Positions 8,094-16,505 of a stretch of 35,256 nt of DNA are shown piece after piece; positions within the stretch are counted from its first letter, which is position 1; the number at the start of each line of letters is the position of its first letter. Both the position numbers and the translations under genes were made by a program. The notes under the pieces were generated by a model that worked only from the letters and a program-made list of their open reading frames with translations, had not been told where the DNA came from and ran no database searches. Origin of the DNA: Gemmatimonadaceae bacterium (GTDB lineage: Bacteria; Gemmatimonadota; Gemmatimonadetes; Gemmatimonadales; Gemmatimonadaceae); the NCBI GenBank assembly GCA_013361335.1, contig JABFYH010000161.1:1-35256 (forward strand), given 5' to 3'.

Positions 8094-9983
8094 ATGTCAC
8101 TCCTCGATCGCATCGACTCTCCCGCCGACGTTCGCGCGCTCACGCGCGACGAGCTGCGCACGCTCGCCGACGACCTGCGCGCGCGCATGGTGGACGTCTG
8201 CTCCCGGACCGGCGGCCACATTGGCGCCGGCCTCGGCGTCGTCGAGCTGACGATTGCCCTGCACTTTGCCTTCGACACCCCACGGGACCAGCTGGTGTGG
8301 GACGTCGGCCACCAGGGCTATCCGCACAAGCTGCTCACCGGCCGGAACCGGGCGATGGAGACGCTGCGGCAGGAGGGGGGCGTCTCCGGCTTCCTCAAGC
8401 GGACCGAGAGCCCCTACGACACCTTCGGCGCCGGTCATGCGGCGACCGCCATCTCCGCCGCCCTCGGCATGGCGGCGGCGCGCGACATCAACGGCGAGGA
8501 GCTCAAGGTCGTGGCGATCCTCGGCGACGGCGCGCTCACGTCGGGGCTGTCGTACGAGGGGCTCAACAACGCCGGGCACTCGGAGCGGGACATCGTCGTC
8601 GTGCTCAACGACAACGAGATGTCGATCGCGCCGAACGTCGGCGCGATGCACAAGTACCTGACGTCGATCCAGCGGAACTCGCTCTACAACCGCGTGCGCA
8701 ACAAGGTGGGCGAGCTGCTCGAGAACGCGCCGGCGCCGGTGATGGCGATCGCGCGACGATGGGAGGAGAGTGTGAAGGCCTTCCTCACGCCGGGCGTGCT
8801 GTTCGAGGAGCTGGGCTTCCGCTACTTCGGCCCCATCGACGGACACGACGTCGACGCGCTGGTGGACACCTTCACGTCGGTGCGCGAGATGACCGGGCCG
8901 CGGCTCGTGCACGTCATCACCCAGAAGGGGAAGGGATTTCCTGCGGGCGAGCACGCGGCGGGCGAGAAGTGGCATGCCCTGCCGCCGGGCCACGATCCCG
9001 CCACGGGCAAGCAGCTCAAGACGTCGACCGCGAACCCCGCCTACACCGCGGTGTTCGGCAAGGGCCTCGCCGAGCTCGGCGCCGAGAACGAGAAGGTGGT
9101 GACGATCACGGCCGCGATGCCCAGCGGCACGGGCACCGGCGCCTTCGCGAAGGCGCATCCGGCGCGGTTCTTCGACGTCGGCATCGCCGAGGGCCACGCG
9201 GTCACCTTTGCCGCGGGGCTGGCGACGCGTGGGCTGCGGCCGGTGTGTGCGATCTACTCCACCTTCCTCCAGCGGGGTTACGACAACATCATCCACGACT
9301 GCGCCATCCAGTCGCTGCCGGTGGTGTTCGCCATGGACCGCGCGGGGCTGGTCGGCGAGGACGGCGAGACGCACATGGGGCTGTACGACATCGCGTACAT
9401 GCTCGCCGTGCCGAACATGACGGTCACGGCGCCGAAGGACGGCCGCGAGATGCTGGCGCTGCTGCGCGCGGGCGTCGAGCACGACGGCGGTCCCTTCTCG
9501 CTCCGCTATCCGCGCGACGTCGTGCCGGCCGCGGTGCCGGAGATCTCGGCGATCGAGCCCACGCCGCACGCCACCTGGGAGGTGCTGCATCGCGGGAGCG
9601 AGGTCGCGATCCTCGCGGTGGGCACGATGGTCGCGCCGGCGCTGGCCGCGGCCGAGGCGCTCGCCGAGGAGGGGCTGCAGGTGACGGTGGTGAACTGCCG
9701 GTACCTCAAGCCGTACGATCAGGTCACCCTGGCGGCCATCCTCGCCGACCATCGTCAGATTCTCGTCGTGGAGGAGGGAACGGTGGTAAATGGCTTCGGG
9801 GCGTACATGACGAGCGTGATCGCGCGGCAGGACACTGGCGTGCGAGTGCACGCGCATGGCGTGCCGGACCGCATCATCTACGCGGCGCCGCGGAGCAAGC
9901 AGCTCGCGGCGCTGGGGCTCGACGCGGCCGGCATCGCCCAGCGGGTGCGCGCCCTGCACGAGAGCGAGGCACTCACCGGGTGA
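8094..9983 (+). CDS. dxs: 1-deoxy-D-xylulose-5-phosphate synthase
   Basis: A thiamine-diphosphate enzyme that joins pyruvate and glyceraldehyde-3-phosphate in the first step of the MEP isoprenoid pathway. It has 629 residues, a normal length. The ThDP/Mg motif begins GDGALTSG (GDG at 144-146) and ends at LNDNEMSI (N172). SRTGGHIGAGLGVVELT and WDVGHQGYPHK are typical of the N-terminal domain, and DVGIAEGHAVTFAAG carries the catalytic Glu of the pyrimidine domain. I chose ATG 8094 because family members begin MSLLDRI; an earlier in-frame ATG (8049) would translate the 7-bp repeat. No clear Shine-Dalgarno is seen. The stop overlaps the nadK GTG. Confidence 0.96.
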   Translation: MSLLDRIDSPADVRALTRDELRTLADDLRARMVDVCSRTGGHIGAGLGVVELTIALHFAFDTPRDQLVWDVGHQGYPHKLLTGRNRAMETLRQEGGVSGFLKRTESPYDTFGAGHAATAISAALGMAAARDINGEELKVVAILGDGALTSGLSYEGLNNAGHSERDIVVVLNDNEMSIAPNVGAMHKYLTSIQRNSLYNRVRNKVGELLENAPAPVMAIARRWEESVKAFLTPGVLFEELGFRYFGPIDGHDVDALVDTFTSVREMTGPRLVHVITQKGKGFPAGEHAAGEKWHALPPGHDPATGKQLKTSTANPAYTAVFGKGLAELGAENEKVVTITAAMPSGTGTGAFAKAHPARFFDVGIAEGHAVTFAAGLATRGLRPVCAIYSTFLQRGYDNIIHDCAIQSLPVVFAMDRAGLVGEDGETHMGLYDIAYMLAVPNMTVTAPKDGREMLALLRAGVEHDGGPFSLRYPRDVVPAAVPEISAIEPTPHATWEVLHRGSEVAILAVGTMVAPALAAAEALAEEGLQVTVVNCRYLKPYDQVTLAAILADHRQILVVEEGTVVNGFGAYMTSVIARQDTGVRVHAHGVPDRIIYAAPRSKQLAALGLDAAGIAQRVRALHESEALTG

Positions 9984-10855
9984 CCCGCATCGGGGTCGTC
10001 GGCCACCGCGGCTACGAGGGACTTCCCGGCGTGCTGGCGACCCTCCGCGCCCTCGCGCCGACGCTCGGCGTGACGCTCTCGTTCGAGGACACGCTGCGCG
10101 ACCTCGCCGGCGCCGGTGCACCGGCGATGGACCCGCGGCAGGTGGACGCGATGCTCACCCTCGGTGGCGACGGCACCCTGCTGCGCGCGGCGCGCCTCGT
10201 CGAGGACCGCTCCGCGCCGATCCTTGGCGTGAACCTCGGGCGGCTCGGCTTCCTCACCTGCTGCCCGGCGGACCGCATGCAGGATGCGCTGCGGCGCTTC
10301 GTGGCGGGGGAGCACGTCGTCGAGCGACGCATGACGCTGGATGCGCTGGTGCGCGACCCGCTGGGCGTCGAGCGCGCGCGGTGGCGGGCGCTCAACGACG
10401 TCGTGCTGCACAAGGGGGGCTTCGCGCGGGTGGTGACGATGCACGTGCAGGCGGATGGCGAGACGGTCGCGCGGTATGGCGCCGACGGCGTCGTGCTCGC
10501 CACGCCGACGGGGTCCACGGCGTACAACCTGTCGGCGGGTGGCCCGGTGGTCTTTCCGACGCTGGAGACGATCCTCGTCACCGCGGTGAGCGCGCATACG
10601 CTGGCGATCCGCCCGCTGGTGCTGCCCCCGAGCTCGGAAGTCGTGGTGCAGGCGGAAGATGGCCCGGACGAGCTTTTGGTGACGGTCGACGGCCAGGTGG
10701 GTGCGACGTTTGGGGTGGGGGAGACGTTGGTCGTGCGCCGATCTCCGTACCCGGTCGCAATCGTACGATTCCGTGATGGCAGCTTTTTCGCGACGATGCG
10801 CGAGAAGCTGCACTGGGGGGGCCTGTTGGAGCGGGACGAGCACACGCGATGCTGA
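9980..10855 (+). CDS. nadK: NAD kinase
   Basis: Phosphorylates NAD to NADP in the cytoplasm; 291 residues, normal length. The family motif GGDGTLLRAAR (residues about 55-65), NLGRLGFLT and the NAD-binding GSTAYNLSAGGP are present, as is the N-terminal start RIGVVGHRGYEGL. The start is GTG 9980, overlapping the dxs stop (GTGA). It overlaps recN by 7 bp, consistent with one long transcript. The nadK-recN pairing is common in bacteria and supports both calls. Confidence 0.95.
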   Translation: MTRIGVVGHRGYEGLPGVLATLRALAPTLGVTLSFEDTLRDLAGAGAPAMDPRQVDAMLTLGGDGTLLRAARLVEDRSAPILGVNLGRLGFLTCCPADRMQDALRRFVAGEHVVERRMTLDALVRDPLGVERARWRALNDVVLHKGGFARVVTMHVQADGETVARYGADGVVLATPTGSTAYNLSAGGPVVFPTLETILVTAVSAHTLAIRPLVLPPSSEVVVQAEDGPDELLVTVDGQVGATFGVGETLVVRRSPYPVAIVRFRDGSFFATMREKLHWGGLLERDEHTRC

Positions 10856-12576
10856 CCGAGCTGCGCATCCGGAACTTCGCGATCATCGAGTCGCTCACGC
10901 TGCCCCTCGCCCGCGGCTTCAACGTGCTGTCGGGCGAGACGGGGGCCGGCAAGTCGATCATCGTCGGCGCGCTCGGGCTCCTCCTCGGCGAACGGGCGAG
11001 CACCGACCTCATTCGCACTGGCGCCGATCGCGCCACGGTGGAAGGGGTGTTCGACATCACCGATCGCCCCGAGATCGCCACCGTGCTCGACGAGCGGGGC
11101 ATCGATGCCGAGGAATCGCTCGTCGTGCTGCGGCGCGAGATCGCCGCCGCGGGGCGGGCTCGCGCCTGGGTGAACGGCACGACGGTGAACGCCGGCGTGC
11201 TCGCCGAGATCGGGCGGCTCCTGGTGAACCTGCACGGCCAGCACGAGGCCCAGACCCTCCTCGACGGCGACGCACAACGCCTGATCCTCGACGCCTTCGC
11301 CGGCGCCACCGAGCTCGCGCGCGGCGTGGAGAACGCCTACGACACGCTCGCCGCGACGCGGCGCGAGATCGCGGAGCTGCGCCGCCGCCGTGCCGAAGCG
11401 GAGAAGCGCGCCGACTACCTCCGGCACGTGGCGCAGGAGATCGAGGGCGCGCGGCTGGTCGAGGGCGAGGACGTCCGCCTCGAAGATGAGGCGCGCCGCC
11501 TGGAGAACGCCGAGGAGCTCCGTGAGCTCGCGACGGGAATCTCGAGCGCGATCGAGGGGGACGAGGACACGGTGCTCGATCGGCTCGGCACCGTCGAGCG
11601 ACTGCTGTCGACGATCCAGCGCATCGACCCGACGCTCGCCCGCCTGCAGGAGCTGTACGACACCGCGTACTACAACCTCGAGGCGCTCGCCCGCGAGCTC
11701 GCCGAGTACGAGTCGTCGGTGGAGCTGGACCCCGCGCGGCTCGACGAGGTGCGTCGTCGGCGGGACCTGCTCTTCAAGCTGACCAAGAAGTACGGCGCCA
11801 CCCTCGCCGACGTGCTCGAGGCGGGACGGCAGGCGCGCGGCGAGCTGGATCTCGTCGAGTCCGGCGACCTCGATCTCCGCACGCTCGTCGAGCGCGAGCG
11901 CTCGGCCGAACAGATGCTGCAGGAGCGCGCGGCGGCGCTGACGGCGACGCGCACCGCGGCCGCCGAGCGGCTCGGGCGCGCCGTCGACGAGGTGTTGCCC
12001 GACCTCGGGATGCCCGACGGGCGTTTTCACGCCGCGCTGGTGCCGGCGCGCGAGATCGGGCCGACCGGCGCCGAGCTGGTGGAGTTTCGGGTCTCGCTCA
12101 ACGTCGGCCACGAGCAACGGCCGCTGGCGCGGGTGGCGTCGGGGGGCGAGCTGTCGCGCGTCATGCTGGCGCTCAAGACGATCCTCGCCCGGCTGGACCG
12201 CGTGCCCACGCTCATCTTCGACGAGGTCGACGCGGGGATCGGTGGTCGCGTCGGGCTCCAGGTGGGCGAGACGATGCGGCGCGTCGCCAGCTATCACCAG
12301 GTGTTCGCCATCACGCACCTGCCGCAGATCGCCGCACGGGGACATCACCACATTCTCGTCGCGAAGGGCGCTCGTGGCGGAGTCACCACCGCCGACGTCA
12401 CGGTGCTCGAGGGCGATCCGCGCGTGACCGAGATCGCGCGGATGCTCGGCGGCGACCCCGAGAGCGACGTGAGCCGCGCCCACGCCCGCGAACTGCTTGA
12501 GAGCGCCGCGGCGGCGCCGGCCGAGACGGTCCCACCCACCCCGCGCGCGACCAAACGCTCAGGGAAGCGCGGCTAG
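10849..12576 (+). CDS. recN: DNA repair protein RecN
   Basis: An SMC-like ATPase that acts early in double-strand break repair; 575 residues. The Walker A motif GETGAGKS is at residues 29-36, with NLHGQHEAQTLLD close behind. A long Arg/Glu-rich coiled coil (about residues 155-365) follows, then the ABC signature SGGELSRVMLALK, Walker B LIFDEVDAGIGG and HLPQIAARGHHH. The C-terminal tail is Pro/Ala/Lys-rich and disordered. It ends one base before the stop of the convergent gene at 12578, with no terminator hairpin between them. Confidence 0.95.
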   Translation: MLTELRIRNFAIIESLTLPLARGFNVLSGETGAGKSIIVGALGLLLGERASTDLIRTGADRATVEGVFDITDRPEIATVLDERGIDAEESLVVLRREIAAAGRARAWVNGTTVNAGVLAEIGRLLVNLHGQHEAQTLLDGDAQRLILDAFAGATELARGVENAYDTLAATRREIAELRRRRAEAEKRADYLRHVAQEIEGARLVEGEDVRLEDEARRLENAEELRELATGISSAIEGDEDTVLDRLGTVERLLSTIQRIDPTLARLQELYDTAYYNLEALARELAEYESSVELDPARLDEVRRRRDLLFKLTKKYGATLADVLEAGRQARGELDLVESGDLDLRTLVERERSAEQMLQERAAALTATRTAAAERLGRAVDEVLPDLGMPDGRFHAALVPAREIGPTGAELVEFRVSLNVGHEQRPLARVASGGELSRVMLALKTILARLDRVPTLIFDEVDAGIGGRVGLQVGETMRRVASYHQVFAITHLPQIAARGHHHILVAKGARGGVTTADVTVLEGDPRVTEIARMLGGDPESDVSRAHARELLESAAAAPAETVPPTPRATKRSGKRG

Positions 12577-12577
12577 C

Positions 12578-14248
12578 TCACCGCCGGCGCAGGAGCTGGT
12601 AGAAGAGACGGACCTCGATCTGGTCGCGCGTCAGGTTCGGCAGGCCCGCATCGCCGGAGATCGTCGACAGCCGCACGAACGCGAGCTGCACCGGGTACGG
12701 TGCCCGACCGCGGGCGTAGGCATCCACGGTGGAATAGCGGAAGCCCCAGCCGAGCCGCTGGGCCGTGCGACTGGCGCCCGACGTGAAGCTGCCGACGTCG
12801 GCGCCGACACAGTTGGCGCAGGGTGGCTGCACCGCGTCGGGCGAATCGTAGGTCGTCGCGCCGACGCGTTCCAGCCCATAGTGCGCGTCGAGTGCGAGCG
12901 TCTCGGTGATCAGGTACCGCGGCGTCACGTCCAGCCCGAACACGTCCCCGGCCGTGCGCTTTCTCTGCCCGAAGGAGGGGAAGGGAAAGGGCGCTTCCGG
13001 ATCGCCGACGAGCGAGGCGCGCACCGTCCGTCCGAACGACTTGCCGTACCGCACGCCGACCGTCCCGCCGACGCGACCGACGATCAGATCCCACGCCGAG
13101 CTGACGTCCACGCCCGCGCCGTCGCCGGTCGCGATGTCGACCAGGCTCTGCGCCGAATCGGCGAGGCTCGTGGCGAAGCGGAGCGCGCCGCCGACGATCA
13201 GCCGGGATTGAATGCGCGGCGGCGGGGCGCCGCCGTACTGGAACCGGTCGAACACCAGGAAGCGCGCACCGATGGCGATGTCGCCGAATCCGATCCGCTC
13301 GGTGGTGTGGATCGAATCGAGACCCCCGCCGAGCGGGCCGCCCAGCAGGCCCAGCGTGCCCGTCGCTCGATCCCCCTGCAGGTCGCGGTAGGAGAAATCG
13401 TACGGCGCCGTGAAGACCGAGGTCGTCGCGCCGGCGCCGGCGCCGAGATACTGCTGGAGTTGCTGGTTGAGCTGCACTCGGCGCGCGTCGATCCTCGTCG
13501 CGAGGTCGCTCGTGGCGCGCGGCGCCACGACCGCCGTGCTCGCCGTCGTGCCGAGCACCGTGGCGGCCTGCGCGAACCTCAGGGCGAGCAGGCGCGCGGC
13601 CGCGGCGTCGGCGGGGTTCGCGTTCACGGCGGCGCATCCCGCGGCTGCCGGCCGCGTGGGACATTGGGCGACGAGCGTCGCCAGGCTGTCCGCGGCGCGC
13701 TGGTACGCCGTCGCCACGGCGAGATTCTGTCTCGCGGCGTCGCCACGCACCGCGAGCGCCAGGAAGCCCATGTTGGCGTGAGCCGCGTCACCGGTCACCG
13801 TCGCCTCCGCCACGCGACGCGTCTGCACGATCGGGATCAGCACCCCCACCGAGAGCCGGCGCGTGAGGCCGTACTCGAGGCTGATCGGCGTGGTCGCGAT
13901 GCGTGCGTTGCTCCCGACTCGCACCGCGCCGAAGGAGACCCGCAGCGTCGGATCGGTCGCGAGCGCCTGAACCGCCGACTGCACCCCCGACAGCAACGGC
14001 AGCTGCGCGATGCCGAGCGAGTCCACCGAGAGCTCCGCGCCGAGTGGCGTCGTTCCACCGCCGGCGGCGAACCGTTCGTCGTACCGCGTCCAGGTGGTGG
14101 CGATGCGGAACCGGAGCGCGCCGGTCGGGATCGGCGCCGCGTCGTCGAGATGCGACAACGGGGTGCTCGCCGACTGTGCCACCGCGGAGCCGGCGACGAC
14201 GAGGGCGAGGGCGGTGGCGCGAAGCGTGATGCCGGCGAGCGAGGACAT
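12578..14248 (-). CDS. Predicted outer-membrane beta-barrel protein, function unknown
   Basis: A 556-residue secreted protein I do not recognise by family. ATG 14248 starts a signal peptide (MSSLAGITLRATALALVVAG, then SAVAQS as the likely cleavage region). An upstream ATG (14264-14266) would overlap the -10 element. Alternating hydrophobic strands such as LRFRIATTWTRYDERF and a final strand ending VRLFYQLLRRR are typical of beta-barrels. Between the early strands and the rest lies an Ala-rich, probably helical insert of about 100 residues (roughly 165-265), including a CPTRPAAAGC loop. Gene-end Cys pairs (CANC) could form disulfides. It is divergent from a glycosidase-like gene, which might hint at carbohydrate handling, but no function is assigned. 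Confidence 0.7.
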   Translation of the reverse strand: MSSLAGITLRATALALVVAGSAVAQSASTPLSHLDDAAPIPTGALRFRIATTWTRYDERFAAGGGTTPLGAELSVDSLGIAQLPLLSGVQSAVQALATDPTLRVSFGAVRVGSNARIATTPISLEYGLTRRLSVGVLIPIVQTRRVAEATVTGDAAHANMGFLALAVRGDAARQNLAVATAYQRAADSLATLVAQCPTRPAAAGCAAVNANPADAAAARLLALRFAQAATVLGTTASTAVVAPRATSDLATRIDARRVQLNQQLQQYLGAGAGATTSVFTAPYDFSYRDLQGDRATGTLGLLGGPLGGGLDSIHTTERIGFGDIAIGARFLVFDRFQYGGAPPPRIQSRLIVGGALRFATSLADSAQSLVDIATGDGAGVDVSSAWDLIVGRVGGTVGVRYGKSFGRTVRASLVGDPEAPFPFPSFGQRKRTAGDVFGLDVTPRYLITETLALDAHYGLERVGATTYDSPDAVQPPCANCVGADVGSFTSGASRTAQRLGWGFRYSTVDAYARGRAPYPVQLAFVRLSTISGDAGLPNLTRDQIEVRLFYQLLRRR

Positions 14249-14256
14249 GGGGCCGA

Positions 14257-14285
14257 AGGTTATCATTGGTGCGCACCACCATCAA
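14257..14285 (-). promoter_or_regulatory. Promoter of the beta-barrel gene with a palindrome in its spacer
   Basis: On the minus strand TTGATG (14285-14280) and TAACCT (14262-14257) are 17 bp apart. The predicted start near 14250 is almost at the ATG (14248), so the mRNA would be leaderless or nearly so. The spacer contains the perfect 12-bp palindrome TGGTGCGCACCA at 14267-14278, a likely repressor site. Confidence 0.65.
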
Positions 14286-14303
14286 CTTCATCGTCCGGCA
14301 CGC

Positions 14304-16079
14304 GTGACACACTCGCCGCTTCCCGCGGTTCCCTGGCAGCTCACCGGCAACCATTGGCTGGCGCTGCCGTGCATCCATCCCGCCGACGGCGCCATTCACG
14401 CCGTGAGCCTCCTGCATCGGGGCGCACGCGCCGCCGTGGAGCTCGCCGGTGCGGCGACCTTCGTCGACGGCGGGGGCGACGCGCTGCTTCGCCCCGTGAT
14501 CGAGATCGACGGGGTGGCGCACGACCTGGCGCGCGGCACGATGGCCTGGGAGCTGGCCGCACAGTGGCTCCCCGCGTTCACCTGCGCCTTCGGCGACGTC
14601 GTCGTGCGTGGGACGGTGTTCGCGCCATATGGCCGCGACGTCGACGTCGCCGGCGCGGTGTACGTGATCGCCGTGGAAAATCGCGGCAAGGCCGCGCGCC
14701 GCATCACCGTGCGGATGACGGGCCGCCTCGGCCACCGGCAGCTCCGGGTCCGGACCGCGCGACCGGCCGAGGATGCGGCACGGGTGTCGCGGAGCGCGAA
14801 CGATCTCGTGCTGCTCGAGGGAAGTGCTCAGCCGGGGCTGATCGCGCTGGCGGTCGGGGCGGATGGCGAGTCGCAGGTCGACGTGCGGGATACAGGCTTC
14901 TCCATCGAGCGCGCATTGGAGGTGCCTGCCGGTGGCAGCAGTCAGGCCGCCTTCTACCTCGCTGCCGGTCCGGAGCGCGACGGCGCCGAGGCGACGGCGG
15001 CAGTGCTGCGCCGGCGCGGCTGGCGCGCGCTGCTCGCCGGGACACGCGACGCCCTGCAACAGCTCGAGCAGAGCACGGGAAGCGATGCGGTCGACCGGCT
15101 GATCAATCGCAATCTGCTCTTCGCCTACTTCTACGGCGTCGCGCGCGCGATCGACGACGCGCATTACTACCTCGTGCGGACGCGCGCGCCCTGGCACAGC
15201 GGCGGCGTGACGGTCCGCGACTGGGACGCGCTCATGTGGACGCTCCCCGCCGTGCAGCTCGCCGACACCGGGCTCGCGCGCGAGCTACTGCTCCGGATGT
15301 GCGAGCTGCACGCCTATGCGCCGGGCCAGGGGGTGCACTACTTCGACGGCACGATGTTCGAGCCGGGTTTCGCGCTCGAAGGAGTCGCCGCCTATCCGAT
15401 CGCCGTCGACCGGTACATCCGCGATTCCGGAGATGGCGCGATCGTCGACGAGCCGGCGGTCGGCGACGCGTTGTACCTCGCGGGCGACGACATCCGGGAT
15501 CGACGCGACCGGCGGGTGCCGTTGTACTCCACCGACGTGACGCCGAGCGGTGCGCCCGCTGCGCAGCCGTTCACGCTGCACGCGAACGCGGCGGTCGCCA
15601 ACGCGCTCGACGTGCTGCGTCGCACGCTGGACGAGGAGTCGGCGCGCGAGGTGGAGGATCCCACCGCGGTGCGGGCGGCGATCCGCCGGCATTTCGCTCC
15701 CGAGCGCGATCCGAAGGGGCTCCTCGCCGCGGCGATCGACCTCGCCGGCCAGAAGACCCAGGACGACGACCCGTCGGCGAGCGCGCTCTGGCTACCGCTG
15801 TTCGAGGCGTTCGACCGGAGTGATTCGCACTGGCGACGGACGGTGAAGGCGATCCCGTCCGACCGTTCCATCCTCGTGCGGCAGATCGCCCGACTCATCG
15901 GGCCCGATGCGCAAGGGGTGCTCGAGTGGCTCCGCCGCGCGCCGCTGCACGACGGCGTGGCGGCCGAGCTGGTGGACGAGCAGGGCCTGGCGATCGCGAA
16001 CGGCGGCGATGCAGCCCTCTCCGGGCTCCTCGCGGCCACGGCATGGTTCGCCGTGCATGCCTTGGGAGTCAAGGGGTAA
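14304..16079 (+). CDS. Glycosidase-like (six-hairpin alpha/alpha toroid) protein
   Basis: A 591-residue protein with no signal peptide. The N-terminal half is beta-rich (about residues 1-235: VELAGAATFVDGGG, VYVIAVENRGKAARRITV), like the beta-sandwich of toroid glycoside hydrolases. The C-terminal half is helical with aromatic and acidic clusters: NRNLLFAYFYGVARA, RDWDALMWTLPAVQL, GVHYFDGTMFEPGF. This plan resembles amylo-alpha-1,6-glucosidase and related six-hairpin enzymes. Candidate acidic residues lie in RDWDALMW and FEPGF, but I cannot name the catalytic pair or the substrate. GTG 14304 is the first start after the divergent promoter. The call is a fold-level inference; a structural, non-catalytic homologue is possible. 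Confidence 0.5.
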   Translation: MTHSPLPAVPWQLTGNHWLALPCIHPADGAIHAVSLLHRGARAAVELAGAATFVDGGGDALLRPVIEIDGVAHDLARGTMAWELAAQWLPAFTCAFGDVVVRGTVFAPYGRDVDVAGAVYVIAVENRGKAARRITVRMTGRLGHRQLRVRTARPAEDAARVSRSANDLVLLEGSAQPGLIALAVGADGESQVDVRDTGFSIERALEVPAGGSSQAAFYLAAGPERDGAEATAAVLRRRGWRALLAGTRDALQQLEQSTGSDAVDRLINRNLLFAYFYGVARAIDDAHYYLVRTRAPWHSGGVTVRDWDALMWTLPAVQLADTGLARELLLRMCELHAYAPGQGVHYFDGTMFEPGFALEGVAAYPIAVDRYIRDSGDGAIVDEPAVGDALYLAGDDIRDRRDRRVPLYSTDVTPSGAPAAQPFTLHANAAVANALDVLRRTLDEESAREVEDPTAVRAAIRRHFAPERDPKGLLAAAIDLAGQKTQDDDPSASALWLPLFEAFDRSDSHWRRTVKAIPSDRSILVRQIARLIGPDAQGVLEWLRRAPLHDGVAAELVDEQGLAIANGGDAALSGLLAATAWFAVHALGVKG

Positions 16080-16136
16080 TTGCACGAGCGGACTGACGGC
16101 CGGGTAGATCGTTCGTCAGGCCTCGAACAGCAGAAC

Positions 16137-16173
16137 GCGGATGCCGCGGATGCGCGCGGAGTACGCGGATCTA
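16137..16173 (+). repeat. 9-bp tandem repeat, four units, upstream of tRNA-Gly
   Basis: Four degenerate units GCGGATGCC, GCGGATGCGC, GCGGAGTAC and GCGGATCTA follow each other. They lie in the 185-bp gap 16080-16264, which otherwise contains only the tRNA promoter; no ORF or other structure was recognised there. Confidence 0.6.
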
Positions 16174-16249
16174 TCATGGTCGGGATGCCGTCGTGTCCCT
16201 GGCAAAGACCGTCAGGAGCTGGTGTCTCCCATCTGGACGGCCCGACGCC

Positions 16250-16255
16250 TATATT
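16250..16255 (+). promoter_or_regulatory. -10 element of the tRNA-Gly/tRNA-Leu unit
   Basis: TATATT, preceded by GCC, ends nine bases before the mature tRNA-Gly 5' end at 16265. No good -35 is seen. It matches the -10 style of the rpsA promoter in this window. Confidence 0.65.
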
Positions 16256-16264
16256 CTTGCCCAC

Positions 16265-16337
16265 GCGGGAATAGCTCAGTTGGTAGAGCACAACCTTGCC
16301 AAGGTTGGGGTCGCGGGTTCGAGTCCCGTTTCCCGCT
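16265..16337 (+). tRNA. tRNA-Gly, anticodon GCC
   Basis: A complete cloverleaf of 73 nt. The acceptor is GCGGGAA (16265-16271) with TTCCCGC (16330-16336) and discriminator T. The D arm is GCTCAGTTGGTAGAGC. The anticodon stem-loop is CAACC TTGCCAA GGTTG with anticodon GCC, and the T arm contains GGTTCGAGTCC. CCA is not encoded. It reads Gly GGC/GGT codons. Confidence 0.97.
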
Positions 16338-16360
16338 CTCTGAACGCTGAGGAGGGCACG

Positions 16361-16390
16361 AGAACGGGGGAGCGAACGCTCCCCCGTTCT
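16361..16390 (+). other. Perfect hairpin between tRNA-Gly and tRNA-Leu
   Basis: AGAACGGGGGAGC (16361-16373), loop GAAC and GCTCCCCCGTTCT (16378-16390) form a perfect 13-bp stem. No T-run follows. Only 20 bases separate it from tRNA-Leu and no promoter is visible there, so it is either a leaky terminator or a processing stem. Confidence 0.7.
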
Positions 16391-16410
16391 GCGTCGAGGG
16401 GCCACGTGCC

Positions 16411-16494
16411 GCCGGGATGGCGAAACTGGCAGACGCGAGGGACTTAAAATCCCTTGTCCGCAAGGACATCCGGGTTCGATCCCCGGTCCCGGCA
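16411..16494 (+). tRNA. tRNA-Leu, anticodon TAA
   Basis: An 84-nt type II tRNA with a long variable arm (around TGTCCGCAAGGACA). The acceptor is GCCGGGA (16411-16417) with TCCCGGC (16487-16493) and discriminator A, as required for leucine. The anticodon loop CTTAAAA gives anticodon TAA. CCA is not encoded. Its 3' end is 11 bp from the stop of the convergent annealing-protein gene. Confidence 0.97.
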
Positions 16495-16505
16495 CTGCAG
16501 ACCGT

